Origin: JAUIAS01 sp030425395
GTDB lineage: Bacteria; Pseudomonadota; Alphaproteobacteria; Rhodobacterales; Rhodobacteraceae
Length of the DNA stretch: 64,000 bases
Reading direction: 5' to 3'
NCBI GenBank assembly: GCA_043553855.1
Contig: CP121336.1
Span: forward strand, 558,001 to 622,000
Shown here: one piece after another, positions 26,541 to 34,801 of the stretch
Position numbering within the stretch: the stretch's first letter is position 1
Layout: every line of letters begins with the position of its first letter
Program-made: the position numbers and the translations under genes
The notes under the pieces: generated by a model
What the model saw: only the letters and a program-made list of their open reading frames with translations
Database searches by the model: none
Told to the model about the DNA's origin: nothing

Positions 26541-27520
26541 CCCGCCTTGCCGTGATCCTGATCGCGGTGGTGGCGGCGCTGTTCGTCGCGTCCCTCGTCA
26601 CCGGGTACGCCATTGCCGGACCGATAGAAAGCCTGCGCGCCCTGCTTGTCGATACGGGAAATCCGCTGAGCGTGGTGATGCGCGAAATACGTCTGCCCCG
26701 CGCGATCCTCGCCGCCCTGGTGGGGGCATCGCTGGGCCTGTCGGGTGCTGCGCTACAAGGGTATCTGCGCAACCCATTGGCCGAACCGGGCCTGATCGGG
26801 GTGTCGGGGTCCGCAGCACTGGGCGCTGTGCTGGCAATCCAGACCGGACTGGCCGCCAGCTTTGCGCTCGCGTTGCCCTTCTCGGCGCTTGGCGGTGCGG
26901 TTGTCGCTGTGGGACTGATCCTTGCGCTGGCCGGGCCGCGCGGAGGCGCCATCACGTTGATCCTTGCAGGCATCGCGATTTCCGCGTTGGCCGGGGCGCT
27001 GACATCGCTTGTGTTGAACCTGTCCCCGAACCCGTTTGCCGCCGCCGATATCGTGTTCTGGCTGATGGGGTCGCTGGCCGACCGGTCCTTTGCCCATGTC
27101 TGGCTGGCTTTGCCGTTCATGGGCGTTGGCTGGCTCATGCTTGCGGCCACCGCGCGCGGGCTTGAGGCCCTGACACTGGGCGAGGACGGAGCCGAGGCGA
27201 TGGGTATTTCGCTGGCACGTCTGCGCCTCTTGCTTGTCACGGGAACCGCGGCCAGTGTCGGCGCGGCTACATCGGTAGCGGGAGCAATCGGCTTTGTGGG
27301 GCTTGTGGTGCCGCATCTCTTGCGCCCCTTTGTCGGCGCGCGCCCCGGCGCATTGCTCTGGGCCTCCGGGCTTGGCGGTGCGGCGATGGTTCTGGCCGCC
27401 GATATCGCGGTCCGCGTGGTTCTGCCGGATCGGGACTTGAAACTGGGGGTTCTTATGGCCCTGGTCGGTGCACCCTTGTTTCTGCACCTGATCTACAAGA
27501 CCCGGAAGGAAACCGCATGA
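26537..27520 (+). CDS. btuC: Cobalamin ABC transporter permease (BtuC-like, FecCD family)
   Basis: This 327-residue permease has about ten hydrophobic segments and the FecCD signatures REIRLPRAILAALVGASLGLSGAALQGYLRNPLAEPGLIG and AGAIGFVGLVVPHLLRPFVG. It starts by ATGA overlap with btuF and ends by ATGA overlap with btuD. It forms the inner-membrane channel for corrinoid import. Confidence 0.92.
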   Translation: MTRLAVILIAVVAALFVASLVTGYAIAGPIESLRALLVDTGNPLSVVMREIRLPRAILAALVGASLGLSGAALQGYLRNPLAEPGLIGVSGSAALGAVLAIQTGLAASFALALPFSALGGAVVAVGLILALAGPRGGAITLILAGIAISALAGALTSLVLNLSPNPFAAADIVFWLMGSLADRSFAHVWLALPFMGVGWLMLAATARGLEALTLGEDGAEAMGISLARLRLLLVTGTAASVGAATSVAGAIGFVGLVVPHLLRPFVGARPGALLWASGLGGAAMVLAADIAVRVVLPDRDLKLGVLMALVGAPLFLHLIYKTRKETA

Positions 27521-28278
27521 GCCTTCTGAGCCTGGATCAACTGAGCGTCACGCGCGGTGGCTGCCCCGTGGTAGACGCCGTCACCCTGACGGTTGGCCCC
27601 GGCGAATGCGTCGGGTTGATCGGGCCGAACGGCGCGGGCAAGACCACCCTGATGCGCGCCGCCATCGGCCTGCTGCCACGCGCGGGCGGCACCAGCAACC
27701 TGGCCGCGCTGTCTGCAGGCGACCGTGCCCGGCAGGTGGCCTGGATGCCCCAATCGCGCGAAATCGCCTGGCCCGTAACCGTAGAAACCCTGATTGCGCT
27801 GGGTCGCATCCCGCATCTGCCGCGCGGCGCGCGCCTGCGCGACGAGGACCGCTTCGCCATCGATGCGGCCATAGCCCGGATGGGGCTTGAGACGTTTCGC
27901 ACCCGCCGCGCGACGGAGCTTTCGGGCGGGGAACAGGCGCGCGTTCTGATTGCCCGCGCACTGGCGCAGGACACCGCCCTTGTGATGGCGGACGAACCCA
28001 TCGCCGGGCTGGATCCGGCCAGCCAGATCGCCACAATGGACGTGTTTTCCAGCCTTGCCACCGAAGGCCACGCGGTTGTCGTATCGCTGCATGATCTGGG
28101 TTTGGCGGCACGCCATTGCACACGCCTGTTGATGCTGCATCAGGGCCGCGTGGTTGCGGATGGTCCCCCCGCCGAGGTTCTCACCGACGATCGAATGGCC
28201 ACCGTGTTCAACGTCACGGCCTATCACGCGCAAACACCGTCCGGCGCGGTCTTCCAGCCGTTGGAGGTGGTGCGCTGA
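27517..28278 (+). CDS. btuD: Cobalamin ABC transporter ATP-binding protein (BtuD-like)
   Basis: This 253-residue ATPase has Walker A GPNGAGKT (36-43), Q-loop MPQSREI, signature LSGGEQAR (135-142), Walker B LVMADEP (155-161) and the H-loop His in SLHDLG. The short length and the FecE/BtuD style match importers of siderophores and corrinoids. It overlaps btuC by ATGA and the next gene by one base (TGATG). Confidence 0.92.
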   Translation: MSLLSLDQLSVTRGGCPVVDAVTLTVGPGECVGLIGPNGAGKTTLMRAAIGLLPRAGGTSNLAALSAGDRARQVAWMPQSREIAWPVTVETLIALGRIPHLPRGARLRDEDRFAIDAAIARMGLETFRTRRATELSGGEQARVLIARALAQDTALVMADEPIAGLDPASQIATMDVFSSLATEGHAVVVSLHDLGLAARHCTRLLMLHQGRVVADGPPAEVLTDDRMATVFNVTAYHAQTPSGAVFQPLEVVR

Positions 28279-29066
28279 TGGCTTTCCCACCCGAACGCAT
28301 CGTCTGCCTGACCGAAGAAACGGTTGAAACCCTTTATGCGCTGGGGGCCGAGGATCGCATTGTTGGCGTGACAGGCTATGCCGTGCGCCCTGCCCGCGTC
28401 CGGCGCGAAAAACCCCGGGTCGGCGCATTCACCTCTGCGGATGTGCCAAAAATCCTCGGGCTACGCCCGGACCTTGTCCTGACGTTTTCAGATTTGCAGG
28501 CCGACATCGCCGCGGACCTCATCCGGGAGGGTGTTGCGGTGCACGCGTTCAATCAGCGGACCGTGGCGGGCATTCTCGACATGATCCGTATGCTGGGCGC
28601 GCTGGTGGATCGCGCCGATGCCGCAGCCGCCATCGTCGCCCGTTTTCAAGCGCGCCGCGATGTTCTGGCCGCCACACCGCGCCCGACCCGGCCCCGCGTC
28701 TATATCGAGGAATGGGACGATCCCCAGATCGCAGGCATCGGCTGGGTATCGGAACTGGTGCAATTGGCGGGCGGAATAGACGTGTTCGCGGACCGCGCCG
28801 CAGCCCAGGGGGCACGCGCGCGTATCCTGCTGCCGGACGAAATTATCGCCGCCGCCCCGGATGTGATCATCGCATCGTGGTGCGGCAAGAAAGTGCGCCC
28901 AGAAAAGATCGCCGCCCGTCCGGGTTGGGATACGATCCCGGCCATTGCGAACGGGCGCGTCCATGAAATAAAATCCCCCTTGATCCTGCAACCCGGCCCT
29001 GCTGCGTTGACCGACGGGCTGGACGCGATCGAAGCGGCCCTGTGGGGCGGGAAGGACAGGCCATGA
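28278..29066 (+). CDS. Second BtuF-like corrinoid-binding protein without signal peptide
   Basis: This 262-residue protein has the TroA/BtuF-like fold (PERIVCLTEETVETLYALGAEDRIVGVTGYA, DLVLTFSDLQADIAADLIREGV, PDVIIASWCGKKV). It begins MAFPPERI with no signal peptide, unlike the BtuF at 25722. It is coupled to btuD by TGATG and to the ExbB gene by ATGA. Such proteins are annotated as cobalamin-binding in related genomes. A cytosolic partner of corrinoid salvage or a missed upstream signal are both possible; the frame continues upstream inside btuD but without a signal sequence. Confidence 0.72.
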   Translation: MAFPPERIVCLTEETVETLYALGAEDRIVGVTGYAVRPARVRREKPRVGAFTSADVPKILGLRPDLVLTFSDLQADIAADLIREGVAVHAFNQRTVAGILDMIRMLGALVDRADAAAAIVARFQARRDVLAATPRPTRPRVYIEEWDDPQIAGIGWVSELVQLAGGIDVFADRAAAQGARARILLPDEIIAAAPDVIIASWCGKKVRPEKIAARPGWDTIPAIANGRVHEIKSPLILQPGPAALTDGLDAIEAALWGGKDRP

Positions 29067-29713
29067 TCCCCGACGCCTTGACACAATTCCTTGATCGCGG
29101 CGGCCCGGCCTTGTGGCTGATCGGGCTGCTCAGCGTGCTGACATTGGCCCTGATCCTGTGGAAGCTGTGGCGCTTTGCCCTGATCGGCGCGTGGTCCGGA
29201 GCCGCGACCGCGCGGGCGGTCGAGTTGTGGACCAGCGGCCAGACCGAGGCCGCGATTGCCACCGTATCCGGACGCCAGTCCCTGCGCGCGCGACTGGCGC
29301 ATACCGCAATGGCCGCGCGGATCGACGCGGGATTTTCCGCAGACGAGGCACGCGAAGAAACCGCCCGTGTCGCCAAGGCGGATCTGGCGCAGGCGCGGCG
29401 CGGGCTTCGGGCGCTGGAACTGATCGCCGCAATCGCACCGCTGCTGGGCCTTCTGGGCACGGTTCTGGGAATGATCGACGCGTTCCAGACGCTTCAGGAC
29501 GCAGGCAGCCGCGCCGATCCGTCGGCCTTGGCCGGTGGCATCTGGGAGGCGCTTTTGACCACTGCGGCAGGCATGGCCGTGGCCATTCCCGCATCCATGG
29601 CGCTTAGCTGGTTCGACAGTATCATGGAACGTCTTCAGGCCGATATGGAGGACACCGCAACCCGCATCTTTTTACGCGGAGGCCCGCGCCCGGGCACAGG
29701 AGCGGGTGGATGA
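29063..29713 (+). CDS. exbB: ExbB/TolQ-family proton channel protein
   Basis: This 216-residue protein has three hydrophobic segments: ALWLIGLLSVLTLALILWKL near the N-terminus, LELIAAIAPLLGLLGTVLGMI in the middle and IWEALLTTAAGMAVAIPAS near the end. The PLLGLLGTVLGMI motif is diagnostic for MotA/TolQ/ExbB. It starts by ATGA overlap with the corrinoid-binding gene and ends by ATGA overlap with exbD. It should energise the TonB for BtuB in the same operon. Confidence 0.9.
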   Translation: MIPDALTQFLDRGGPALWLIGLLSVLTLALILWKLWRFALIGAWSGAATARAVELWTSGQTEAAIATVSGRQSLRARLAHTAMAARIDAGFSADEAREETARVAKADLAQARRGLRALELIAAIAPLLGLLGTVLGMIDAFQTLQDAGSRADPSALAGGIWEALLTTAAGMAVAIPASMALSWFDSIMERLQADMEDTATRIFLRGGPRPGTGAGG

Positions 29714-30105
29714 CATTTACCGGCACCCTGCCCCGCCGCCGCGCGCGGCCCAGCCTGACGCCGATGATCGACGTGGTGTTCCTGTTGCTTGTGTTCTTTA
29801 TGCTGGCGGCCCGGTTCGGCAACGATGCGGCGCTTGCGCTGGCCCCAGCGGCGACGGGCGATGCCCACTGGCAGGGCGCACCCCGGCTGGTGGAATTCGA
29901 CGGCGCGGCCCTGTTTTTGAACGGTGCGCCAATATCGCCCGCTGCTCTGCCCGCAGCCCTGCGCGATCTGATGCCCGGAGCAGAACCTGACCTGACTGCG
30001 CCAGTCTTGATGCGGGCGCGCGGTGCCGCCACGCTGGCAGACCTCACGCGCGCGATGGATATCCTGCGCGCGGCGGAGTTCCCGACACTGATGGTGGTGG
30101 AATAG
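29710..30105 (+). CDS. exbD: ExbD/TolR-family protein, first copy
   Basis: This 131-residue protein has one membrane helix after a short N-terminus: RPSLTPMIDVVFLLLVFFMLAA, with the conserved Asp (PMIDVVF) that carries protons. The periplasmic part follows (DLTRAMDILRAAEFPTLMVVE). It is followed two bases later by a second exbD, so the motor is encoded with two different ExbD-type subunits. Confidence 0.88.
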   Translation: MTFTGTLPRRRARPSLTPMIDVVFLLLVFFMLAARFGNDAALALAPAATGDAHWQGAPRLVEFDGAALFLNGAPISPAALPAALRDLMPGAEPDLTAPVLMRARGAATLADLTRAMDILRAAEFPTLMVVE

Positions 30106-30107
30106 CC

Positions 30108-30500
30108 ATGGACTTCACCCCCACACGTTCGCCCCGCCATGCCACCGAAAACATCGTGCCGATGATCAACGTGGTCTTCCTTCTGCTGATCTTTTTCCTG
30201 ATGACTGCCCAGATCGCGCCCCCCGATCCGTTTGAAATCACACCACCGGAAACTGCATCTGAAAGCGATGGTCCGGACGGTGAACTGGTTCTGTTTCTCG
30301 GGGCCGACGGGCACATGGGGTTTGACACGTTGCGCGGCCAAGATGCTCTGCAGGCCGCTCTTGCGCAGGCGGACGGCACGGCGGTGATCATCCGGGCCGA
30401 CGCCGGGGTGGATGCGGCGCGCTTTGCCAAAGTGTTGGGTCAGCTTTCGCAGGCCGGGGCCACGGATATCCGGCTGATAACGACCGAGGTGACGCGATGA
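30108..30500 (+). CDS. exbD: ExbD/TolR-family protein, second copy
   Basis: This 130-residue protein has the helix ENIVPMINVVFLLLIFFLMTAQ. In place of the usual PMIDVVF the motif reads PMINVVF, so the membrane Asp is replaced by Asn; the first ExbD keeps Asp. The periplasmic domain ends FAKVLGQLSQAGATDIRLITTEV. It overlaps tonB by ATGA. The pair may form a heteromeric motor in which only one subunit carries the proton-binding residue. Confidence 0.86.
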   Translation: MDFTPTRSPRHATENIVPMINVVFLLLIFFLMTAQIAPPDPFEITPPETASESDGPDGELVLFLGADGHMGFDTLRGQDALQAALAQADGTAVIIRADAGVDAARFAKVLGQLSQAGATDIRLITTEVTR

Positions 30501-31477
30501 TGAAGCTGGCCGAAGCCGTCGTTTTCCTGTCACTGGCCACCTCACTGCACCTTGGCGTCTGGGCCACCAGCCCGGCGAGCAATGGCGTGGCGTCCAGCGG
30601 ACCGGAGACCGAGGCTCCCGTGGTGTTGGCCGCAGCCAGCCCTGCGATGGCTGCCGTCGCGCGGCAATGGCAGCGCCCGCCTGACGTGACAGCAGAGCTT
30701 GTCGCGCAGCCGAACGTGTCGCCCGGCGCGACAATGGCCCCCAAAATGCCGCGGCCGGCAGATCGCAGAATGACTCTGGCGGCTTTGCCCACGCGCCCCA
30801 AAGCCCCGGCTCTTGCAGCGCCACCGGTGGCTCAGACCGAAGCGCCCGCGCGCGTCGCCTTGACCCAGACGCAGCCCCCCCCGTCGCTTGCGGCGCACGC
30901 GCCTGATCTGGCCATGCCGCTCGCCAATCCGCACCGGCAAACCGTGCGATCTGCGCGGCCTGCGCCCATGCCAGCGTCGACCTCCCCGACCCTGCCGCGC
31001 CACGACGCACCGCCCCGCGCCGACACAGTGCCACCGGCACCAGCACCAGTCGCAACACCCGCCCCCACTGCGCAGGCATCGCCCCCACCAGAGCCGCGCC
31101 GCACTGAGCCGCGCAGCAATGCACCTGCACAAAATGCAGCAAAGGCCGGGCAAGACCGTCAGGATGCCCCCAATGCCGCACAGTCAGAGGCGCGCAATGC
31201 GCTTCAGGCGAAATGGGGCGCGCGCATCCAGCGCAAAGTGCACCGCAGTATGGTTTATCCGCGCGCCGCAACCGGATCAGGCACGGCCCGAGTGGCGTTG
31301 ACCGTGGATCGGTCCGGCCGATTGGTATCGCTGCGGCTTGTGCGATCATCGGGCGTTGCGGCTTTTGACGCGGCAGCGCTTGAAGCGGTCAAACGCGCGC
31401 GCCGGTTCGCCAAGGCCCCGCAAGACCTGTCAAAGGCGCAATACAGCTTTACCCTGTCGCTGAGTTTCCGTCCCTGA
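30497..31477 (+). CDS. tonB: TonB family protein
   Basis: This 326-residue protein has an N-terminal membrane anchor (KLAEAVVFLSLATSLHLGVWA), a long Pro/Ala-rich linker (about residues 60-235) that spans the periplasm, and a C-terminal TonB domain with YPRAATGSGTARVALTVDRSG and SSGVAAFDAAALEAVKRARRF. It is the last gene of the riboswitch-led operon, so this TonB system is likely devoted to corrinoid uptake. Start ATGATG overlaps exbD by four bases. Confidence 0.88.
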   Translation: MMKLAEAVVFLSLATSLHLGVWATSPASNGVASSGPETEAPVVLAAASPAMAAVARQWQRPPDVTAELVAQPNVSPGATMAPKMPRPADRRMTLAALPTRPKAPALAAPPVAQTEAPARVALTQTQPPPSLAAHAPDLAMPLANPHRQTVRSARPAPMPASTSPTLPRHDAPPRADTVPPAPAPVATPAPTAQASPPPEPRRTEPRSNAPAQNAAKAGQDRQDAPNAAQSEARNALQAKWGARIQRKVHRSMVYPRAATGSGTARVALTVDRSGRLVSLRLVRSSGVAAFDAAALEAVKRARRFAKAPQDLSKAQYSFTLSLSFRP

Positions 31478-31602
31478 TCCGGTTATCCTGCGTTCAGGCC
31501 ATACTTGCGCCGAAGCCCCCAATCGGTTAGCGCCACGGCTCATGGGAATAGGCCCGGCAACACCGGCCAACGGCCACCCGCATCGGCAAAGGGAACAGTC
31601 GC

Positions 31603-31821
31603 ATGTTCGAGATTATCGTTTGGATCGGGGCCGCATTATCGGCGCTGGGGCTTTTAGGGCTGATCTGGTCCATCGTGCGCGTGGCCGGGGCCAAGCGACG
31701 GGCCAAGTCAGACGAAGACCTGCGCGCGGCGGTCCAAAAGGCGCTGCCCTTGAACCTTGGGTCTCTGTTTTTGTCCGTGATCGGTCTGATGCTGGTCGTT
31801 GTGGGTATCTTTCTGGGGTAA
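31603..31821 (+). CDS. Small membrane protein
   Basis: This 72-residue protein has two hydrophobic segments, IIVWIGAALSALGLLGLIWSI and LGSLFLSVIGLMLVVVGIFLG, with a basic/acidic loop (AKRRAKSDEDLRAA) between them. It resembles small conserved Rhodobacterales membrane proteins. The upstream region carries a weak AAAGGGAA site. No function can be given. Confidence 0.65.
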   Translation: MFEIIVWIGAALSALGLLGLIWSIVRVAGAKRRAKSDEDLRAAVQKALPLNLGSLFLSVIGLMLVVVGIFLG

Positions 31822-31865
31822 GCGCGCAGTCGCTTACCCATCGCCCATTTGCAAGGTGCGCCCGA

Positions 31866-32069
31866 TCAGATCGGCAAGTTGTCGAATCGGTCTTCGATCT
31901 GTTCCTGGATAAGCGCCTCGTTCAGGTTGCGTAGACGTGCAGGAACGCGCATTCCGTCCTGCTGCAACTGCATCATCGCGGCCTCAAGCTTGGGCTGCAT
32001 TTTGAGGCGTGCGGCACCGTTGGCGGATTTGATCTGCTGTTCCAAAGCGGTAAGGCTGGCACTATCCAT
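31866..32069 (-). CDS. Small conserved hypothetical protein
   Basis: This 67-residue, mostly helical protein (LTALEQQIKSANGAARLKMQ, RVPARLRNLNEALIQEQIED) has GGGAGAGA before its ATG. Similar short proteins are common in Rhodobacterales. It is convergent with the small membrane protein, with 44 bases between. Function unknown. Confidence 0.65.
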   Translation of the reverse strand: MDSASLTALEQQIKSANGAARLKMQPKLEAAMMQLQQDGMRVPARLRNLNEALIQEQIEDRFDNLPI

Positions 32070-32302
32070 GTCTCTCTCCCTTTTTGTGTTTTTCCCAACG
32101 ATCCGAGTGTGCCACGCGATTGTAACAGGGCAATGTCATGCTCTGCCGAAACCGGGACGCTGGGTCTGAAATGATGCAACATGCATCGTTTCTAAGAGCA
32201 TCTGCCCGAATACTTGGCACCGATCATCTGGCGCAGGATATGCGCCCCGACGATTGCCTGCCATGACTCATATCAAGAGCCGATCATGAAAGGCTTGAAA
32301 CA

Positions 32303-32326
32303 TATTCTTACTTTGCTATATGAATA
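32303..32326. promoter_or_regulatory. Candidate operator of the persulfide operon
   Basis: TATTC-N14-GAATA, overlapping CATAT-N12-ATATG, lies 23-46 bases before the metallo-hydrolase start in an AT-rich patch. ArsR-type persulfide sensors (BigR/SqrR) bind dyads with ATTC/GAAT arms, but the published spacing is, as I recall, shorter, so this is tentative. Confidence 0.35.
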
Positions 32327-32348
32327 ACGGAACGCGAAGGAGACCCAA

Positions 32349-33212
32349 ATGACCCCGATCGTAAAAGCCTTTTTTGACGAAGCCACCAACACCGTGTCCT
32401 ATGTCGTCCAGGACCCTACCGGGACGGCCTGTGCCATTGTCGACAGCGTGTTGGACTTTGATCACGCCTCAGGGCGCACATCCACCAATTCTGCCGATGA
32501 GATCATTGCCTATGTCCGGGACGCGGGCGTGACGGTCGAATGGATCCTGGAAAGCCACGTGCACGCCGATCACCTGTCCGCCGCGCCCTATATCCAGGAA
32601 CAGGTCGGCGGCAAGATCGGCATCGGCAAGAACATCACCATCGTTCAGGACACTTTCGGCAAGGTCTTCAACGAAGGCACCGAATTCCAACGCGACGGTT
32701 CGCAGTTCGACGCCCTTTTTTCCGAAGGCGACAGCTTTCACATCGGGCAACTGCGGGCCGATGTGCTGCACACCCCCGGCCATACGCCGGCCTGCCTGAC
32801 ATTCGTGATCGGGGACGCGGCCTTTGTCGGCGATACGCTGTTCATGCCCGATTTCGGAACCGCACGGTGCGATTTCCCCGGTGGATCGTCCGAAACCCTG
32901 TTCAATTCCATCCAGAAAATCCTGTCGTTGCCCGATAGCACCCGGATTTTCGTGGGCCACGATTACAAGGCACCGGGGCGCGACGATTACGCGTGGGAAA
33001 CCACCGTCGGCGAACAAAAGGCTCTGAATGTGCATATAGGCGCGGGCCGAAGCATCGAGGAGTTTGTCGAAATGCGCGACAGCCGCGATGCCACCCTTGG
33101 CATGCCGCGCCTGATCCTGCCATCGCTTCAGGTGAACATGCGGGCAGGCCAGATGCCGCCCGAGGATGAGCAGGGCAACGTATATCTGAAATTGCCGGTC
33201 AACAAACTCTGA
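32349..33212 (+). CDS. MBL-fold persulfide dioxygenase (ETHE1/Blh type)
   Basis: This 287-residue metallo-beta-lactamase-fold protein has the metal motif ESHVHADHLSAAPYIQ (HxHxDH), HTPGHTPACLTFVI, DTLFMPDFGTARCDFPGG and GHDYKAPGR, matching persulfide dioxygenases of the Blh/ETHE1 group. It should oxidise glutathione persulfide to sulfite in the cytosol. AAGGAGAC precedes the start. It heads a sulfur operon with two YeeE/YedE proteins and a TIGR01244-like sulfur-transferase. Confidence 0.88.
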   Translation: MTPIVKAFFDEATNTVSYVVQDPTGTACAIVDSVLDFDHASGRTSTNSADEIIAYVRDAGVTVEWILESHVHADHLSAAPYIQEQVGGKIGIGKNITIVQDTFGKVFNEGTEFQRDGSQFDALFSEGDSFHIGQLRADVLHTPGHTPACLTFVIGDAAFVGDTLFMPDFGTARCDFPGGSSETLFNSIQKILSLPDSTRIFVGHDYKAPGRDDYAWETTVGEQKALNVHIGAGRSIEEFVEMRDSRDATLGMPRLILPSLQVNMRAGQMPPEDEQGNVYLKLPVNKL

Positions 33213-33255
33213 CCGGCACCCGAAAAAGCGCGAACAACACGGAAAGAAACGACAT

Positions 33256-33684
33256 ATGGAACAGGATTGGATTTGGGGCCTGGTCGGCGGTGGGCTGATC
33301 GGTCTGGGCGGTGCCGTCTACCTGCTGGGCAACGGCCGGATCATGGGGGCCAGCGGCATCATCGGCGGGCTGGTTGACGCCAGCGGCAAGGACACCGCCA
33401 AGGAACGTCTGGCATTTCTTGCCGGTGTGATTTTGTTGCCGGTTTTGCTGATGCCGCTCTATGACACGCCCATCAGCACTCATGTCACGGACAACTGGCT
33501 GGTCATCATCGCGGCTGGCCTTCTGGTCGGGGTCGGCACGCGTATCGCGAACGGATGCACCTCCGGGCACGGCGTCTGCGGCATTTCACGGTTCTCGCTG
33601 CGTGGGATCGTATCCACGGTTTTCTACATTCTTGCCGGGGGCATCGCCGTTGTTCTGTTCCGTCACATTCTGGGAGTGATCTGA
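33256..33684 (+). CDS. YeeE/YedE family sulfur-transport protein, first half
   Basis: This 142-residue membrane protein has about four hydrophobic helices and the conserved Cys motif RIANGCTSGHGVCGISRFS. YeeE/YedE proteins import thiosulfate or related sulfur compounds. The gene overlaps the next YeeE-like gene by TGATG, so the two halves are made together and probably form one channel. Confidence 0.88.
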   Translation: MEQDWIWGLVGGGLIGLGGAVYLLGNGRIMGASGIIGGLVDASGKDTAKERLAFLAGVILLPVLLMPLYDTPISTHVTDNWLVIIAAGLLVGVGTRIANGCTSGHGVCGISRFSLRGIVSTVFYILAGGIAVVLFRHILGVI

Positions 33685-34115
33685 TGCGTATCGTTATCGC
33701 ACTGTTGTCCGGCGGCCTGTTCGGAGCCGGTTTGTTCGTGTCGGGCATGACCGACACCCGCAAGGTTCAGGGCTGGCTTGATGTCTTTGGCAACTGGGAT
33801 CCAACGCTCGCCTTTGTCATGGGTGGCGCGATCATTCCAATGGTCATCGCGTGGCAATTGACGCGCGGTCGCCGTCCGCTGGTCGGCGGCAGTTTCCCTG
33901 CGCCCGCCGATCCACTGCTGGACCGCAAACTGATCCTCGGCTCGACCCTGTTTGGCGCAGGCTGGGGGCTGGCCGGTTTGTGCCCCGGACCATCCATCGC
34001 GTCCCTGTCCTATGGCGGGATCGGAGGGGTGATCTTTGTCTTGGCCATGATCGCGGGAATGCTGGTTGCGCCGCCGCTGCGCGCGCGACTGGACAGCGTC
34101 GGCGCGGCAGCGTAA
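33684..34115 (+). CDS. YeeE/YedE family sulfur-transport protein, second half (DUF6691-like)
   Basis: This 143-residue membrane protein carries SGGLFGAGLFVSGMTDTRKVQGWLD and the Cys motif GLCPGPSIASLSYGG. It is the usual partner of the first YeeE/YedE protein. The start shares bases with the upstream stop (TGATG). Confidence 0.88.
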   Translation: MRIVIALLSGGLFGAGLFVSGMTDTRKVQGWLDVFGNWDPTLAFVMGGAIIPMVIAWQLTRGRRPLVGGSFPAPADPLLDRKLILGSTLFGAGWGLAGLCPGPSIASLSYGGIGGVIFVLAMIAGMLVAPPLRARLDSVGAAA

Positions 34116-34126
34116 GACACTCAGCC

Positions 34127-34552
34127 ATGAACATCCGTGAGTTGACCCCCCGCTATTCCGTTTCGCCACAGATCGCACCGGACGATGTCGCGGCGATCAA
34201 GGCCGCTGGCTTTGCCAAGGTGATCTGCAATCGTCCCGACGAAGAGGTTCCTCCGTCGCATCAAAGCCAAACCGTGCGCACGGCGATCGAAGCGGCGGGT
34301 CTTGCGTTCGAGGTTCTGCCTCTCACGCATCAGACCATGACGCCCGACAATATCGCACGTCAGAAAGAAATGATTGCCTCCGCAGGCGGTCCGGTTCTGG
34401 CCTATTGCGCTTCGGGAACGCGGTCTTCGATCATCTGGGCGCTGGGTCAGGCCGGAGAGCTTCCCGTGGATCAGATCCTCGCGACGACCACGCGTGCGGG
34501 TTATGCGCTGGATGGATTGCGCCCAACGCTGGATGCCCTTTCGGCGGGGTGA
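34127..34552 (+). CDS. TIGR01244/DUF442 sulfur transferase-phosphatase domain protein
   Basis: This 141-residue protein has PEVSPQ-like start TPRYSVSPQIAPDDVAAIKAAGF, CNRPDEE, PLTHQTMTPDN and the active-site loop YCASGTRSSIIW (Cys-x5-Arg). In Blh proteins of some genera this domain is fused to the metallo-hydrolase; here the two parts are separate genes at opposite ends of the operon. The likely role is thiosulfate or persulfide sulfur transfer. ATG 34127 begins the domain. Confidence 0.85.
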   Translation: MNIRELTPRYSVSPQIAPDDVAAIKAAGFAKVICNRPDEEVPPSHQSQTVRTAIEAAGLAFEVLPLTHQTMTPDNIARQKEMIASAGGPVLAYCASGTRSSIIWALGQAGELPVDQILATTTRAGYALDGLRPTLDALSAG

Positions 34553-34801
34553 TCCCCGATTTTGTTCGGAGCGATACGCCGAAATCGCAGAGCAAGGGGC
34601 TGAAGCCCCAAAGCGCTTTGCGCAAAGGCCAGAACCGTAATTTCCAAACAGACCGGGACTTGCGCCATTTGCGGCGCAGGTCAACATCCGCCCAACGGTA
34701 ATCGGTTCATCGTTTCGCGCCCCCCATGGGGAGCGGTGGCATGATATCCGGCGGCGCAGCCTGACCTGCGGGCATTTTGTTTCGGATGAACGCGATACGG
34801 C

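Noticed and set aside
26753..27487. Long minus-strand frame opposite btuC
   Set aside because: Low-complexity Arg/Gly/Gln composition and no ribosome site; the plus-strand permease is certain.
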